A stretch of DNA of 64,000 nt from Candidatus Promineofilum glycogenicum (GCA_016707605.1 JADJHJ010000010.1:1-64000), one strand, 5' to 3'. Shown: positions 33,193 through 41,765, counted from the stretch's first letter. The notes: generated by a model not told the origin, from the letters alone. Numbers and translations: made by a program.

Positions 33193-33798
33193 CTAATCCC
33201 TGTCCCCTGTGTATTTCGAGGCGCGTGGCGTGCCATAGAGCCACCAGTACTCGCCGCGGGGGTAGGCGGGTTGCCACTCGGCCGGCCAGACGAACTCGCC
33301 CGGCTGCCAGCGCCCCTGGAGGCGGGTGTCCAGCAGCGCGACCTGTTGCCCCAGCCGCGCGTCGGGGCGGTAGGGGGGCATGCTCAGCCGGTCGAGCAGG
33401 GCGTGGATCATGGCCCGCGTCTCGACGACGGTGGCGTAGTTGCTGCTGCGCTGGAGCGTGCCATGCTCCAGCTCCTTGAGCGTCTCCGTCCACTGGCGCA
33501 GGCGTGCTTCCAGTTCGTGCGCGGCCTTGGCCTCGAAGCGGACGACGCGGTTGGACAGGGTTTGATTGAACTGGAAGATGGCCGCGTCCACCTGGGTGCG
33601 CTGCTCCGGCGTCAACAGTTGGGGCAGGGCCAGCAGCCGGTGTTCGCGCAGCAAGTAGCCGCCGAGAGTCAACATGGGCATGTCGCCGCGGCCGAGGGGC
33701 CAGAAGAGAATTTCGCTGTCGAGATACTCGGCCATCTGCCCGGCCATCGCCCCCAGAGTGGTCACGTCCTGAGCCAGTCGCTCATTCCCGTCGTGCAT
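33193..33798 (-). CDS. Uncharacterised protein (201 aa)
   Basis: I do not recognise a family. ATG 33798 is chosen because GGAGG lies 8 bases before it; an in-frame ATG at 33810 lacks such a site. The sequence is soluble and mostly helical (QDVTTLGAMAGQMAEYL; LLTPEQRTQVDAAIFQFNQTL; AAHELEARLRQWTETLKELE), with a C-terminal Trp-rich tail (GEFVWPAEWQPAYPRGEYWWLYG). It is a conserved-looking cytoplasmic protein, divergent from a small zinc-ribbon gene, and both are inside the inverted repeat pair 33078/34349. Confidence 0.65.
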   Translation of the reverse strand: MHDGNERLAQDVTTLGAMAGQMAEYLDSEILFWPLGRGDMPMLTLGGYLLREHRLLALPQLLTPEQRTQVDAAIFQFNQTLSNRVVRFEAKAAHELEARLRQWTETLKELEHGTLQRSSNYATVVETRAMIHALLDRLSMPPYRPDARLGQQVALLDTRLQGRWQPGEFVWPAEWQPAYPRGEYWWLYGTPRASKYTGDRD

Positions 33799-33809
33799 GA
33801 GAACCTCCA

Positions 33810-33836
33810 TTGAACTATCCGCTGTTCGGATATAAT
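33810..33836 (+). promoter_or_regulatory. Candidate promoter for the zinc-ribbon gene
   Basis: TTGAAC (33810-33815), a 15-bp spacer and a perfect TATAAT (33831-33836). The spacer is short. It lies in the divergent gap 33799-33932, about 100 bp upstream of the gene. Confidence 0.4.
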
Positions 33837-33932
33837 AGACCCCAGCCTGAGCAGCGTCAAACGTTCTTAGCCGGGCGCTAACGCGGCGATTGGCCGGCGG
33901 CGACGGCTCTCTGACGCGAGTGAGGAGTGTGA

Positions 33933-34232
33933 ATGAAACAAATGCGACGCGCCGCCATTTACAAGCTGGCCGCCTCGGCCCACGAGATGGAGCTTGACGT
34001 GATGAACGGCATCCTGCGGCGCGACGACGACGGCCGCTGGCACATCGGCGACTACGACCTGTTGGCCTGGCTCGACGCCCACCACGGCGAGGAGATGGTC
34101 GTCGTCCTCGGCTCGATGGCCGACGAGCGCGAGGTGCAGGTGCGCACCTGCCGCACCTGTGGCCGCGACTACACCGAACTCGAATGCCCCTACTGCCGCG
34201 CCAACCGCATCCGGCTGCGCGGACACGCTTAG
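33933..34232 (+). CDS. Small zinc-ribbon protein of unknown function
   Basis: 99 residues. An N-terminal helical domain of about 65 residues (AAIYKLAASAHEMELDVMNGIL, GDYDLLAWLDAHHGEEMVVVL) is followed by a CRTCGRDY...CPYC zinc ribbon and a basic tail RANRIRLRGHA. It could bind nucleic acid or a protein partner. ATG 33933 has GAGGAG upstream. The neighbouring 201-residue gene is divergent. No named family is recognised. Confidence 0.7.
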   Translation: MKQMRRAAIYKLAASAHEMELDVMNGILRRDDDGRWHIGDYDLLAWLDAHHGEEMVVVLGSMADEREVQVRTCRTCGRDYTELECPYCRANRIRLRGHA

Positions 34233-34280
34233 CGAGTGACGAGTTACGAGCGACGAGTGACGAGTGGCGAGTGGCGGGTG

Positions 34281-34390
34281 GCGGGTGGCGAACGCGACCA
34301 ACGACCGCCAACTGACCTACTGACCTACTGACCTACTGACCCACTGACCTACTGACCACTGACCTACTGACCTACTGACCTACTGACCAC
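34281..34390. repeat. Right arm of the inverted repeat plus TGACCTAC tandem array
   Basis: 34281-34349 is complementary to 33078-33139. From 34312 the unit ACTGACCT (8-9 bases) repeats about nine times up to the start of the next gene. Before it, 34231-34280 holds GAGTGACGAGTTACGAG units. No spacer structure, so not CRISPR. Confidence 0.8.
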
Positions 34391-34391
34391 T

Positions 34392-35291
34392 ATGCGCCCA
34401 CTTCTACTCCTCCTCCTACTCCTCCTCGCCGCCCAGCCCGTGGCGGCGCAGACCGAAGTGACCCAACTGGATACGCTGACCGTCGAGCTATGGCCCGACT
34501 ATGATCGGCCGGCCATGCTGGTGCTTCTGACCGGCACGCTGCCGGCGTCGGCTACACTGCCGGCGACGGTGACGATCCCCTTGCCGGCCGGGGCCGAAGT
34601 CAACGCCGTGGCTCGCTTCAACGACGTGGACGTGCTCGTCACCGACGTGGAGTGGACGCAGGCCGACGGCGAGATGACGCTGACCACGCCCGCCCGCAGC
34701 TTCCACGTCGAGTACTACTCGCCCTACGTGTCCAGCGACAACGAAGTGACCTATGGCTTCACCTGGACGGCCGGCCTGGAGATCGCCGGTGTCGCCGCCG
34801 TCGTCCAGCAGCCGGTGGCGGCGACCGACATCACCATCGTTCCCGCGCCCAGCGGCAGCGTGACGCGCGCCGACGGGCTGCGCTACCACCAGATCGACCC
34901 ACGGCCGGTGGCGGCGGGCGAGCCGTTCACGGTGGACGTGACCTACACGGTGGATACGCCGGTGCTGTCCGCGCCATCGGTCACGCCGGCGGGCACGGCC
35001 ACGCCGGCCGCGACGGCTACGGCGGCGACCGGCGGCGGTATCCTGGGCGATCTCAGCCCGTGGTGGCTGTTGCTCATTCCGGCGGCGCTGGCGCTGCTGG
35101 TTGGGGCGTGGGCCTTGGGGCGGCGAACGGGCAGCGGGCGGGCGCGCAAGCCGCGGCCCAACCGCGCGGCCCGGCCCGGCGCGACGCGGCCGAATGGCGA
35201 GGGCGCGGCCCGCTTTTGCCACCACTGCGGCCAGCCGGCGCAGGCGGGGGATGTGTTTTGCCGGAAGTGTGGGACGAGGTTGAAGCAGTAA
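34392..35291 (+). CDS. Membrane protein with exported domain and cytoplasmic C-terminal zinc ribbon
   Basis: 299 residues. Signal peptide MRPLLLLLLLLLAAQPVAAQ, an extracytoplasmic beta-rich domain of about 190 residues (LTVELWPDYDRPAMLVLLTGTL; VTYGFTWTAGLEIAGV), a Thr/Ala/Pro linker, one TM helix (about 217-240), a basic Arg/Pro stretch and a C-terminal zinc ribbon FCHHCGQPAQAGDVFCRKCGT. A ribbon at the end of membrane proteins is common in Chloroflexota. Function unknown. It directly follows the TGACCTAC array, which leaves no room for an obvious promoter or ribosome site. Confidence 0.75.
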   Translation: MRPLLLLLLLLLAAQPVAAQTEVTQLDTLTVELWPDYDRPAMLVLLTGTLPASATLPATVTIPLPAGAEVNAVARFNDVDVLVTDVEWTQADGEMTLTTPARSFHVEYYSPYVSSDNEVTYGFTWTAGLEIAGVAAVVQQPVAATDITIVPAPSGSVTRADGLRYHQIDPRPVAAGEPFTVDVTYTVDTPVLSAPSVTPAGTATPAATATAATGGGILGDLSPWWLLLIPAALALLVGAWALGRRTGSGRARKPRPNRAARPGATRPNGEGAARFCHHCGQPAQAGDVFCRKCGTRLKQ

Positions 35292-35354
35292 GCAGTAAGC
35301 AGTATTCAGTGGGTCAGTGGGTCAGGGGGGAGAAAGCCCGCTTGCCCTTGATGC

Positions 35355-35924
35355 CTACCTCCTAGGTTCATACCGCATTGCCACCGCACCCGATTTTAGC
35401 TCCAATCGGTCCACGAGCCGCAAGTCGATTGGCTTCGAAAGTCCCGCGAACAGCGTTGGGCCATGGCCGGCCAGCCGGGGCTGCACCACGAACTCGTACT
35501 CGTCGATCAATCCCAGTTCCGCCAAGGCCAGGGGGAGCGTCACGCCGCCCACGAGCAGTCCCTTGCCCGGCTCCTGCTTGAGCTGCCGAATCGCGTTCCC
35601 CAAATCCCCGCGCACCAGCTCCGCGTTCCAATCGACTCGCTCCAGCGTGCTGGACACGACGTACTTTTTGGCCGCGTTGATCGTCTGGGCAAAGGGTTCC
35701 ATCCAGGGTTCCATCCAATCAGCCCTCGCCCCGGTCTGCGCCAACGGCCGCCAGGCGGCTTCCATCATTTCATAGGTCACCCGACCAAAAACGAGGGCAT
35801 CGGCCTGCGCCAGGTTGTTGGTATGGTGACGATGCAACTCCTGCACCTCCTCGTCGGAGAGGATCGCGCGATGATCGCAGCAGCCGTCCAATGTGACGTT
35901 GATGGAATATCGGAGGGGTCGCAT
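35355..35924 (-). CDS. RibD C-terminal / dihydrofolate-reductase-like protein
   Basis: 189 residues from ATG 35924. RPLRYSINVTLDGCCDHR, then ALVFGRVTYEMMEAAW, KYVVSSTLERVDWNAELV and LLVGGVTLPLALAELGLIDEYEFVVQPRLAGHGPTLF fit the RibD_C/YyaP-YwjB group. The fold binds NADPH; the reaction for this stand-alone group is not established. Length is normal and intact. Located downstream of, and in the same direction as, the bc-complex genes, but a hairpin (35942-35972) separates them. Confidence 0.85.
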   Translation of the reverse strand: MRPLRYSINVTLDGCCDHRAILSDEEVQELHRHHTNNLAQADALVFGRVTYEMMEAAWRPLAQTGARADWMEPWMEPFAQTINAAKKYVVSSTLERVDWNAELVRGDLGNAIRQLKQEPGKGLLVGGVTLPLALAELGLIDEYEFVVQPRLAGHGPTLFAGLSKPIDLRLVDRLELKSGAVAMRYEPRR

Positions 35925-35941
35925 AGCGTCCTCACACAAGA

Positions 35942-35972
35942 AGGGGCCGGCTCCCAATGAGAGCCAGCCCCT
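35942..35972 (-). terminator. Terminator-like hairpin after the bc-complex operon
   Basis: AGGGGCCGGCTC and GAGCCAGCCCCT pair with one mismatch over 12 bases. On the minus strand it is followed by TTCTTGTG. It comes after the cytochrome c stop (36050) and before the RibD-like gene. Confidence 0.6.
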
Positions 35973-36049
35973 GATAATCTAGCAGAAGTACGTTAGCCTG
36001 TTGACGGCAACATCATGCTGACTAATTAGAGTACGTCTCGCACCAACCA

Positions 36050-36904
36050 CTATTCTCCGAGCAGCACCGCCAAAATATCGGCCATATCCTGCGGGTTCTC
36101 GCCCATGCGCGCGCCGAAGTTGGCCGGCATGGCGCTGGGCGGGCCGGCGCAGGGGCCGGTCGGGCATTCGGGGGCGATGTGGTCGCTGGGGAAGAGGATG
36201 GAGTGGTAGACGTAGGTCGCGGCGTCCATCCCTTCGACGCGGGTCGCGCCGTCGGTCTCGATCTCCAACAGCGACGGGCCGAGGGCGGCCGGCACGAGGC
36301 CGTCGAGCGTACCGTGGCACGCCTGGCAGCCGTAGGTGAGGGCGTACAGTTCCGCGCCGCGGGTCGGGTCGCCAGGCTCCACCTCGTCGGTGCGGGCCAG
36401 GAACTCGTCGGCCGTCTCCGGCCAGTCATAGGTGATGACCGGCGCGGCGCACAGCGTCTCGCTCTCCCAGTTGAGCACGAAGTTGGTCACGTCGCGCACC
36501 TGGTCTTCGCGCAGCGGGCCGCCGAACTGCTCCGACCAGGTGGGCATGATCGGCCCGCGCCCGGCGGAGACGGTGGTCAGCACGTAGGCCGCCTTGGTTC
36601 CGTTCCAACCCATGTCGGTCATGCGTTGCGACGGTTCGCCGCACAGCAGGCCGTTGAAGTTGAGCGGCAAACCCTGGCAGGCGATCTGGTTGCCGGCGGC
36701 GTCGAAGCACGCTTCGGCCGTGCCGTCTACGCCGTGGCAGGTGGCGCAGTTATTGGCGAAGATGTGGCCGCCGGCTTCGATGGAGCGGCCGAGTTCGGCG
36801 TTGGTGAAGCGCTCCAGCCGGGCCGGTTCGCGCAGCGCCGAATAGCCGAAGACCATCATCGTCAGCATAAAGGCGATGGTTCCAATGACAATCTTGATCT
36901 GCAT
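36050..36904 (-). CDS. Dihaem cytochrome c subunit of the bc-type complex
   Basis: 284 residues. An N-terminal TM anchor (KIVIGTIAFMLTMMVFGYS) and two class-I haem sites: CATCH with axial Met in GPIMPTW, and CQACH with Met in SAMPANFG. It presumably receives electrons from the Rieske protein and passes them to a terminal oxidase or other carrier. The gene is last in the order Rieske, cytochrome b, cytochrome c (minus strand). The chain between the sites holds extra cysteines (ACFDAAGNQIACQG). This is not the usual cytochrome f or c1; Chloroflexota and Gram-positives often use such c-type subunits. Confidence 0.87.
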   Translation of the reverse strand: MQIKIVIGTIAFMLTMMVFGYSALREPARLERFTNAELGRSIEAGGHIFANNCATCHGVDGTAEACFDAAGNQIACQGLPLNFNGLLCGEPSQRMTDMGWNGTKAAYVLTTVSAGRGPIMPTWSEQFGGPLREDQVRDVTNFVLNWESETLCAAPVITYDWPETADEFLARTDEVEPGDPTRGAELYALTYGCQACHGTLDGLVPAALGPSLLEIETDGATRVEGMDAATYVYHSILFPSDHIAPECPTGPCAGPPSAMPANFGARMGENPQDMADILAVLLGE

Positions 36905-36936
36905 GGGTCATCGTTCCTTGTTCATTGGGTCGCGGT

Positions 36937-36965
36937 GTAGAGACGTTCCGGCGGAACGTCTCTAC
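36937..36965. repeat. GTAGAGACGTTCC-GGC-GGAACGTCTCTAC palindrome
   Basis: A perfect 13-bp inverted repeat with a three-base loop between the cytochrome b and c genes. This is a dispersed hairpin well known from cyanobacteria and other phyla. It might affect relative expression of the two genes. Confidence 0.8.
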
Positions 36966-36981
36966 GGTGCGGCGGCAGCAG

Positions 36982-38673
36982 TTAGTTGATCGCGCACGAC
37001 TTGTTGAGGAATTGGCACTCCTCTTCGTAGTTAGAGAAGGCGTGGCGGAAGGCTGTCCAGGGCGTGTCGATGAGCATCTCGTTCGGGTTCTCGGGGTCTG
37101 CGACCTGATAGTGGAGAGTCATTTCCTTCAAGTTTGGCTGAATCTCGACGATCTCCAACGTGGCCACCGGGTCGGGCATGGCCACGTCAGTGAAGCGGTT
37201 GCTATAGGACTTGGCGCCGCTTTCCAGCGTCGTGACGGTGCACTCCTGCCACATCTCATTGCCGACGAGGGTGCAGCTCTGCTCGTGCATCGCTTCCTCG
37301 AACACGGCCAGACCGCGCGTCAGGAACGGATTGCCGTCGATCACCTGGCCGGGGACGTAGGTTCCCGGCGTCATGTGGTCGAACGGGATGCCCTTCAGGC
37401 CGCCCGGCCCCTCCTCGGGCAAGAGATGGATGCTGACCTCGCGGTCGGGCGAGGAGGTCACGCGGAACTCCGGCGACCCCATCCAGTTAGAGACGAGCAT
37501 GAAGGCGATGAACAGCATGGCCACGGTCAGGCCGACGCGGCGGTCGGCGTAGCGGCGGCTCTTGCCCACTTCAAAGTAGGGCATGACGATGAAGGCCACC
37601 AGCAGCAGGGGGATGAAGCCGACGACGGCCGTCTTGGGGGCCAGCTTCAGCCAGCCCTGCGACCAGGAGAGATACCACGGGGCGACGACGTGCAGCGGCG
37701 TGACGACCGGGTCGGCGTGGGTCTCCAGCGGCGCGTCCCACAGCCACAGCGCCCCGGCCACCAGGAAGAGCGTGGCCAGCGCCGTCCACATCAACTCGCT
37801 GGTCAGGATGTCGGGGATGAAGTAGGTGCGCTCGCCCTGGGGCACGCGCTTGGCCGTGTCCTCGCCGATCTGCTCGCGGCCGGGGGGCAGCGAGATGCCG
37901 TAGAGGACGACCTTGTAGTAGTGGACGAAGAAGAAGATGCCGGCCAGCAGCGGCAGCAGCAGCACGTGGAGCAGGTACCAGCGCAGCAGACCGTTGGCCC
38001 CCAGCGCCGGGCCGCCTTGCAGCACCAGCAGGACGGTGTCGTTGACGAAGGCCGGGGCCGGGGCGGCCGCGCCACCGCTGATGAACACCGTCAACGCCCA
38101 GTAGGCCAACTGGTCCCACGGCAGCAGGTAGCCGCTGAAGCTCAGGAAGATGGTGAACACCAGCAGCAACATGCCGGTGGCCCAGGTGAACTGGCGCGGC
38201 TTTTTATAGCTGCCGGTGATGAACGTTCTGAGCATGTGCATGGCGACCACCAGCACCATGACTTCCGCGCCCAGGCGGTGCATATTGCGGAACAGTTGCC
38301 CCAGCGGCACGTTGCCCAGGATGTTCCACATGTTGCTATAGGCGACCAGCGGGCTGGGGGTATAGAAGACCATCAGGATGAGGCCGGTGATCGTCTCCCA
38401 GATCAGCATGAACGTCGACAGCCAGCCCAGCCGGAAGGTGGGGTAGATGTTGGTGACGCCGGTGTGGTAGAAGCTGGGGCGGATGTGGAGCCAGAAGCCG
38501 TCGGCGTGCGGCCGCAGGCGGGGGTTGGGCCGGCGCGGTTCGTCGCCGCGCAGCGCCGCCCGCACGTCGTTGATGTTCATGCCCGCGGTGACGCGCTCGA
38601 CCACCTCGTCAGCCTTGGTGACGACGGCCTGCTTAATCCCCATTTCGCGGACTTGTTCGACAAACGTAGCCAT
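36982..38673 (-). CDS. Cytochrome b subunit of the bc-type quinol-oxidising complex
   Basis: 563 residues. Eight or so membrane helices with the four haem-ligand histidines: MHRLGAEVMVLVVAMHML and LLHVLLLPLLAGIFFFVHYY. The Qo-site PEWY motif appears as APWYLSW. The N-terminal 60 residues are soluble. After the membrane core there is a C-terminal extension of about 140 residues (VTSSPDREVSIHLLPEEG..., EECQFLNKSC), longer than in b6 or b proteins. It oxidises (mena)quinol and feeds the Rieske centre and haem b. It lies 108 bp after Rieske and 77 bp before cytochrome c. Confidence 0.9.
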   Translation of the reverse strand: MATFVEQVREMGIKQAVVTKADEVVERVTAGMNINDVRAALRGDEPRRPNPRLRPHADGFWLHIRPSFYHTGVTNIYPTFRLGWLSTFMLIWETITGLILMVFYTPSPLVAYSNMWNILGNVPLGQLFRNMHRLGAEVMVLVVAMHMLRTFITGSYKKPRQFTWATGMLLLVFTIFLSFSGYLLPWDQLAYWALTVFISGGAAAPAPAFVNDTVLLVLQGGPALGANGLLRWYLLHVLLLPLLAGIFFFVHYYKVVLYGISLPPGREQIGEDTAKRVPQGERTYFIPDILTSELMWTALATLFLVAGALWLWDAPLETHADPVVTPLHVVAPWYLSWSQGWLKLAPKTAVVGFIPLLLVAFIVMPYFEVGKSRRYADRRVGLTVAMLFIAFMLVSNWMGSPEFRVTSSPDREVSIHLLPEEGPGGLKGIPFDHMTPGTYVPGQVIDGNPFLTRGLAVFEEAMHEQSCTLVGNEMWQECTVTTLESGAKSYSNRFTDVAMPDPVATLEIVEIQPNLKEMTLHYQVADPENPNEMLIDTPWTAFRHAFSNYEEECQFLNKSCAIN

Positions 38674-38690
38674 AACAACTCCTCAAATTA

Positions 38691-38781
38691 GTGACGAGTG
38701 ACGAGTTACGAGTTGCAAGTGAAGAAATGCGGAACCTGCGGTTCTGAACTCGTCACTCGTCGTTCGTAACTCGTAACTTGA
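38691..38781. repeat. GACGAGTGACGAGTTACGAG inverted repeat
   Basis: GTGACGAGTGACGAGTTACGAGTTGCAAG on one side and ACTCGTCACTCGTCGTTCGTAACTCGTAACTTG on the other, loop around GCGGAACCTGCGG. Same family as 34231-34260. It fills the Rieske / cytochrome b gap. Confidence 0.75.
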
Positions 38782-39435
38782 TTAGGGGCAGTTGCCCAAG
38801 AAATCGCACAACAGGGTTTCGGATGGGCCTTGCTTGCGGCTGCCGGTATCCACGCGCAGGAAGGCGGTGCCTGATGGCAGCGGCAGGGGCGCGTAGAAGT
38901 CATCGACCAGTGAAGCCTCGGCCAGCACGGTTGACTCATCGTCGGCAATGGCCTGAATCAGGAAGCGGTCGAGCGTGCGCGGCGCGGGCGATTCGACGCG
39001 GCGGCCGTCTAACCGATACTTCGAGCCGTGGCAGGGGCACTCGAAGCGGTTGTTGGTCGGCGTCCAGGAGTAGATGCAGCCCAGATGGGTGCAGACCTTG
39101 TAGATGGCGGCCACGCCCTGGATGGGGTTCGGCTCGTCCTCGGCCTGGTACATGCGGTCGTTGGGCTGGGTGCTGTCGAGGTTGACCAGCCAGAAGCGGC
39201 CGTCGGCGAAGTTGATCGGCTGGTCGTTGACGGCCGGCAGTTCGCCGATGTCAATGGTGAACGTGCCGCCGAACTCCCCTTCGCGGAAGCGGGGAATCAG
39301 GAACCACAGGAGCAGGCCGGCCCCCTGCAACGAGAGCAAGGCGATGGACGCGCCCCAGATGTAATAAAGAAATTCTCGTCGGCTAACCCCGGTGGATACT
39401 CCTCCGGTGTTGACTGCTGCCGCCTGGCTCGCCAT
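38782..39435 (-). CDS. Rieske [2Fe-2S] protein of the bc-type complex
   Basis: 217 residues. Twin-arginine-like start SRREFLYYIWGAS leading into one TM helix, then the Rieske domain: CTHLGC and CPCHGS hold the cluster (two Cys, two His). It carries electrons from quinol at the cytochrome b Qo site to cytochrome c. AGGAGG precedes the ATG at 39435. First gene of the three-gene bc-type operon on the minus strand. The segment after CPCHGS (KYRLDGRRVESPAPRTLDRF) is standard. Confidence 0.92.
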   Translation of the reverse strand: MASQAAAVNTGGVSTGVSRREFLYYIWGASIALLSLQGAGLLLWFLIPRFREGEFGGTFTIDIGELPAVNDQPINFADGRFWLVNLDSTQPNDRMYQAEDEPNPIQGVAAIYKVCTHLGCIYSWTPTNNRFECPCHGSKYRLDGRRVESPAPRTLDRFLIQAIADDESTVLAEASLVDDFYAPLPLPSGTAFLRVDTGSRKQGPSETLLCDFLGNCP

Positions 39436-39536
39436 ATGGCTATCCTCCTGCGTGTCGTGCTTGTTGTCCTTTGCTAATCACGCCGGCGCGGTCGAGCGCC
39501 GCGCCATGACAGGTAGTTGTACTTTTTATCACAAAC

Positions 39537-39563
39537 CGGCCCTCCATTCAAATGAAAGGGCCG
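39537..39563 (-). terminator. Hairpin downstream of tRNA-Val
   Basis: CGGCCCT (39537-39543) pairs with AGGGCCG (39557-39563). On the minus strand it comes 12 bases after the tRNA and is followed by GTTTGTG. A likely tRNA terminator, with a weak U-tract. Confidence 0.55.
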
Positions 39564-39574
39564 ATTGGGTTGCA

Positions 39575-39648
<74 letters not shown>

Positions 39649-39710
39649 TCGATACTGCGACCATCATTATAGCGAGATGAGAGAAGAGTGGCAATGAAGC
39701 GCAGGGGAGA

Positions 39711-39810
39711 GGGGTTCCCTCGCCCTTTGGGAGAGGGCTAGGGAGAGGGCTCCCTGCTGCACAGGCAGAAGACCCTCTCCCTAACCCTCTCCCAGGGGGC
39801 GAGGGGATGT
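39711..39810. repeat. CCCTCTCCC / GGGAGAGGG intergenic repeats
   Basis: Three or four units of the polypyrimidine/polypurine family between tRNA-Val and the dcd stop. Confidence 0.75.
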
Positions 39811-39820
39811 TGCCCTCTGA

Positions 39821-40375
39821 TCAAATCCGCGGCAAAACGATCTGCTTCTGCCCCTGATACTTCCCCTTGCGGTCGGCGTAGGAGACTTCGCACACCTGGT
39901 CCGACTCGAAGAATATCACCTGGGCGATGCCCTCGTTGGCGTAGATGCGCGCCGGCAGGGGGGTAGTATTGCTGATCTCCAGCGTCACGAACCCCTCCCA
40001 CTCCGGCTCGAACGGTGTGACGTTGACGATCAGGCCACAGCGGGCGTAGGTGCTCTTGCCCACGCACAGGGTGATGACCTGGCGCGGGATGCGGAAGTAC
40101 TCCACCGTCTGGGCCAGCACGAAGGAGTTGGGCGGGATGACGCACACGTCGCCGCGGAAGTCGACGAACGACTTGGGGTTGAAGTGCTTGGGATCGACGA
40201 CGGCCGAGTGGACGTTGGTGAAGATCTTGAACTCGTCGCTGATGCGAATGTCATAGCCGTAGGACGACAGGCCGTAGGAGATGACCCCCTCGCGCACCTG
40301 CCCATCGACAAACGGCTCGATCATCCGCTGCTCCAGCGCCATCCGGCGAATCCACGTATCGGACTTGACTGACAT
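39821..40375 (-). CDS. dcd: dCTP deaminase
   Basis: 184 residues from ATG 40375, ribosome site AAGGAGC. Converts dCTP to dUTP on the route to thymidylate. Family marks: WIRRMALEQRMIEPF, LSSYGYDIRISDEFKIF, IPPNSFVLAQTVEYF, VGKSTYARCGLIVNVTPFEPEWEG with the catalytic Glu in this region, and IYANEGIAQVIFF. The length is normal. The long KGKYQGQKQIVLPRI tail is standard. Whether it also has dUTPase activity cannot be judged. Confidence 0.93.
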   Translation of the reverse strand: MSVKSDTWIRRMALEQRMIEPFVDGQVREGVISYGLSSYGYDIRISDEFKIFTNVHSAVVDPKHFNPKSFVDFRGDVCVIPPNSFVLAQTVEYFRIPRQVITLCVGKSTYARCGLIVNVTPFEPEWEGFVTLEISNTTPLPARIYANEGIAQVIFFESDQVCEVSYADRKGKYQGQKQIVLPRI

Positions 40376-40407
40376 GGCTTGCTCCTTAAGTGACGGCGGG
40401 AAGAATA

Positions 40408-40512
40408 AACGCAAAGGCGCGAAGACGCAACGAGAGGGGCCAGGTTCCAGGGACCAGGGGCCAGGGAAAATCACTCTTCCCTGGCCCCTGGAACCTAGCC
40501 CCTGGCCCCTCT
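40408..40512. repeat. Intergenic repeats (CGCAAAGGCGC; GGGGCCAGG.. / ..CCTGGCCCC)
   Basis: A short CGCAAAGGCGCGAAGACGC unit, then GGGGCCAGGTTCCAGGGACCAGGGGCC and its complement CCCTGGCCCCTGGAACCTAGCCCCTGGCCCC. Together they form a long hairpin between two minus-strand genes. Confidence 0.75.
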
Positions 40513-40532
40513 TTACGTGAGATTCCTTCTGA

Positions 40533-41642
40533 CTACTGAGCGGGCTGGGCGACGAAGTGGGCCACCAGCGCGCCGTCGGCCGTGCGCAGTTCCAGCTCCT
40601 CGCCGCTGATGCTCCAGGTGGCGGCGGTGGTCAGGGCGGTCAGGAATTGCGTCTCCTGCTCCATGATCCCCTCGCCGGGGCACAGCTTGCGCGTCGACGC
40701 CGCCGGCTGGATGGTGATGTTCTCGCCGTCCAGCGTGTAGCTGGTCATGAAGTTGTTGCAGCCGGCCGAGCCGTTGAGCTGGCCGTCTTCGCTGAAGGTG
40801 GCCGTAATCGTGGTGTCGGCCACCAGCGAGACGACGGCTTGCCGGCCATTGTTGTAGTTCGTGGCCGTCCAGGTCGTGCCGGTCAGGCTGGCCGGCTGCG
40901 ACGCCTGGAAGAGAATGATCGTCTCGTCAGCGGCGTTGAGGATGTGCAACTGCTCGCCCTCGACGTGCCAGGCGGCGGCCGAACCGAGCGCAGCCAGGAA
41001 GGCCGCTTCCTGATTCATAATCTCTACCGGCTCACAGGCCATCATCGTCGAACCGGCCTGGCCGATGGTCAGATTGCCGCCGTCAACGGTGTAGCTGGCG
41101 AAATACCGGTTACAGCCGCCATTGCCGGCCACGCGGCCGTCGGGGCCGAACTCGGCCGTCACTTCGCGGTCGGCCAGCGCCGTCACGGTCTCGCCGGCGG
41201 CGTTCAGATAGGACACCAGCACCCAGCGTACGCCCTGCAACGCATTCACCTCGCCCGTTTCCCCAGCGGCCACGGGCGTCTGGCTGACGATCTCGACAAG
41301 GGTATAGCGCAGCGAAGAGCCATCGGCCGGCGGGTTGGCAATGCTCTCCACGTTCACGCGCAATTCGTAGGTGTAGCCCGGCTCGAATGTGAACCCTTCG
41401 ATGGAGCTAAAGAAGTTTTGGTACTCCCCATTGGGGTCTTCCTTCACTTGCATACACTGCATCGGCGCAACGCCCACGCAATCTACCAGTTCCGGGCCAA
41501 CGTATAGCGTCTTCATCTCTCCTTCTCCTTCACCCGATTGGGTTGGCTCGGCAGCGATTGGCTCCTGCCCCCCGGTGGGGCTGCAAGCGACGACGACGAG
41601 CAAGGCGGCCAAAACGGCCAACAATAAGACAGTCTGCTTCAT
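40533..41642 (-). CDS. Lipoprotein with DUF4377-like and two META domains
   Basis: 369 residues from ATG 41642. Signal peptide and lipobox: LLAVLAALLVVVACS. Residues about 45-125 (LYVGPELVDCVGVAPMQCMQV..., ANPPADGSSLRYTLVEIVSQTP) fit DUF4377. Then two META repeats: GVRWVLVSYLNAAGETV...GGCNRYFASYTVDG...MMACEP and GTTWTATNYNNGRQAV...AGCNNFMTSYTLDG...KLCPGEGIMEQE. META domains are linked to heat-shock and envelope stress (HslJ). It is probably anchored on the outer face of the membrane. Its job is unknown. Confidence 0.85.
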   Translation of the reverse strand: MKQTVLLLAVLAALLVVVACSPTGGQEPIAAEPTQSGEGEGEMKTLYVGPELVDCVGVAPMQCMQVKEDPNGEYQNFFSSIEGFTFEPGYTYELRVNVESIANPPADGSSLRYTLVEIVSQTPVAAGETGEVNALQGVRWVLVSYLNAAGETVTALADREVTAEFGPDGRVAGNGGCNRYFASYTVDGGNLTIGQAGSTMMACEPVEIMNQEAAFLAALGSAAAWHVEGEQLHILNAADETIILFQASQPASLTGTTWTATNYNNGRQAVVSLVADTTITATFSEDGQLNGSAGCNNFMTSYTLDGENITIQPAASTRKLCPGEGIMEQETQFLTALTTAATWSISGEELELRTADGALVAHFVAQPAQ

Positions 41643-41765
41643 TTCCTTTCTACCTCTTTTTCGTTTGATGACGTTCTCCCGACCGACTGCCGGCCGGGCC
41701 AACACAACAGTGTTCCGCCCTATTGACGCCGGCTGGCCTGGGGAAGTTCCTCAAGCCACAGAGAA

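Noticed and set aside
34312..34390. CRISPR array
   Set aside because: The TGACCTAC units repeat directly with no spacers, and there are no cas genes.
36925..38691. Open frame of 588 codons on the plus strand
   Set aside because: Antisense to cytochrome b with its four haem histidines; the plus-strand product is a low-complexity shadow.
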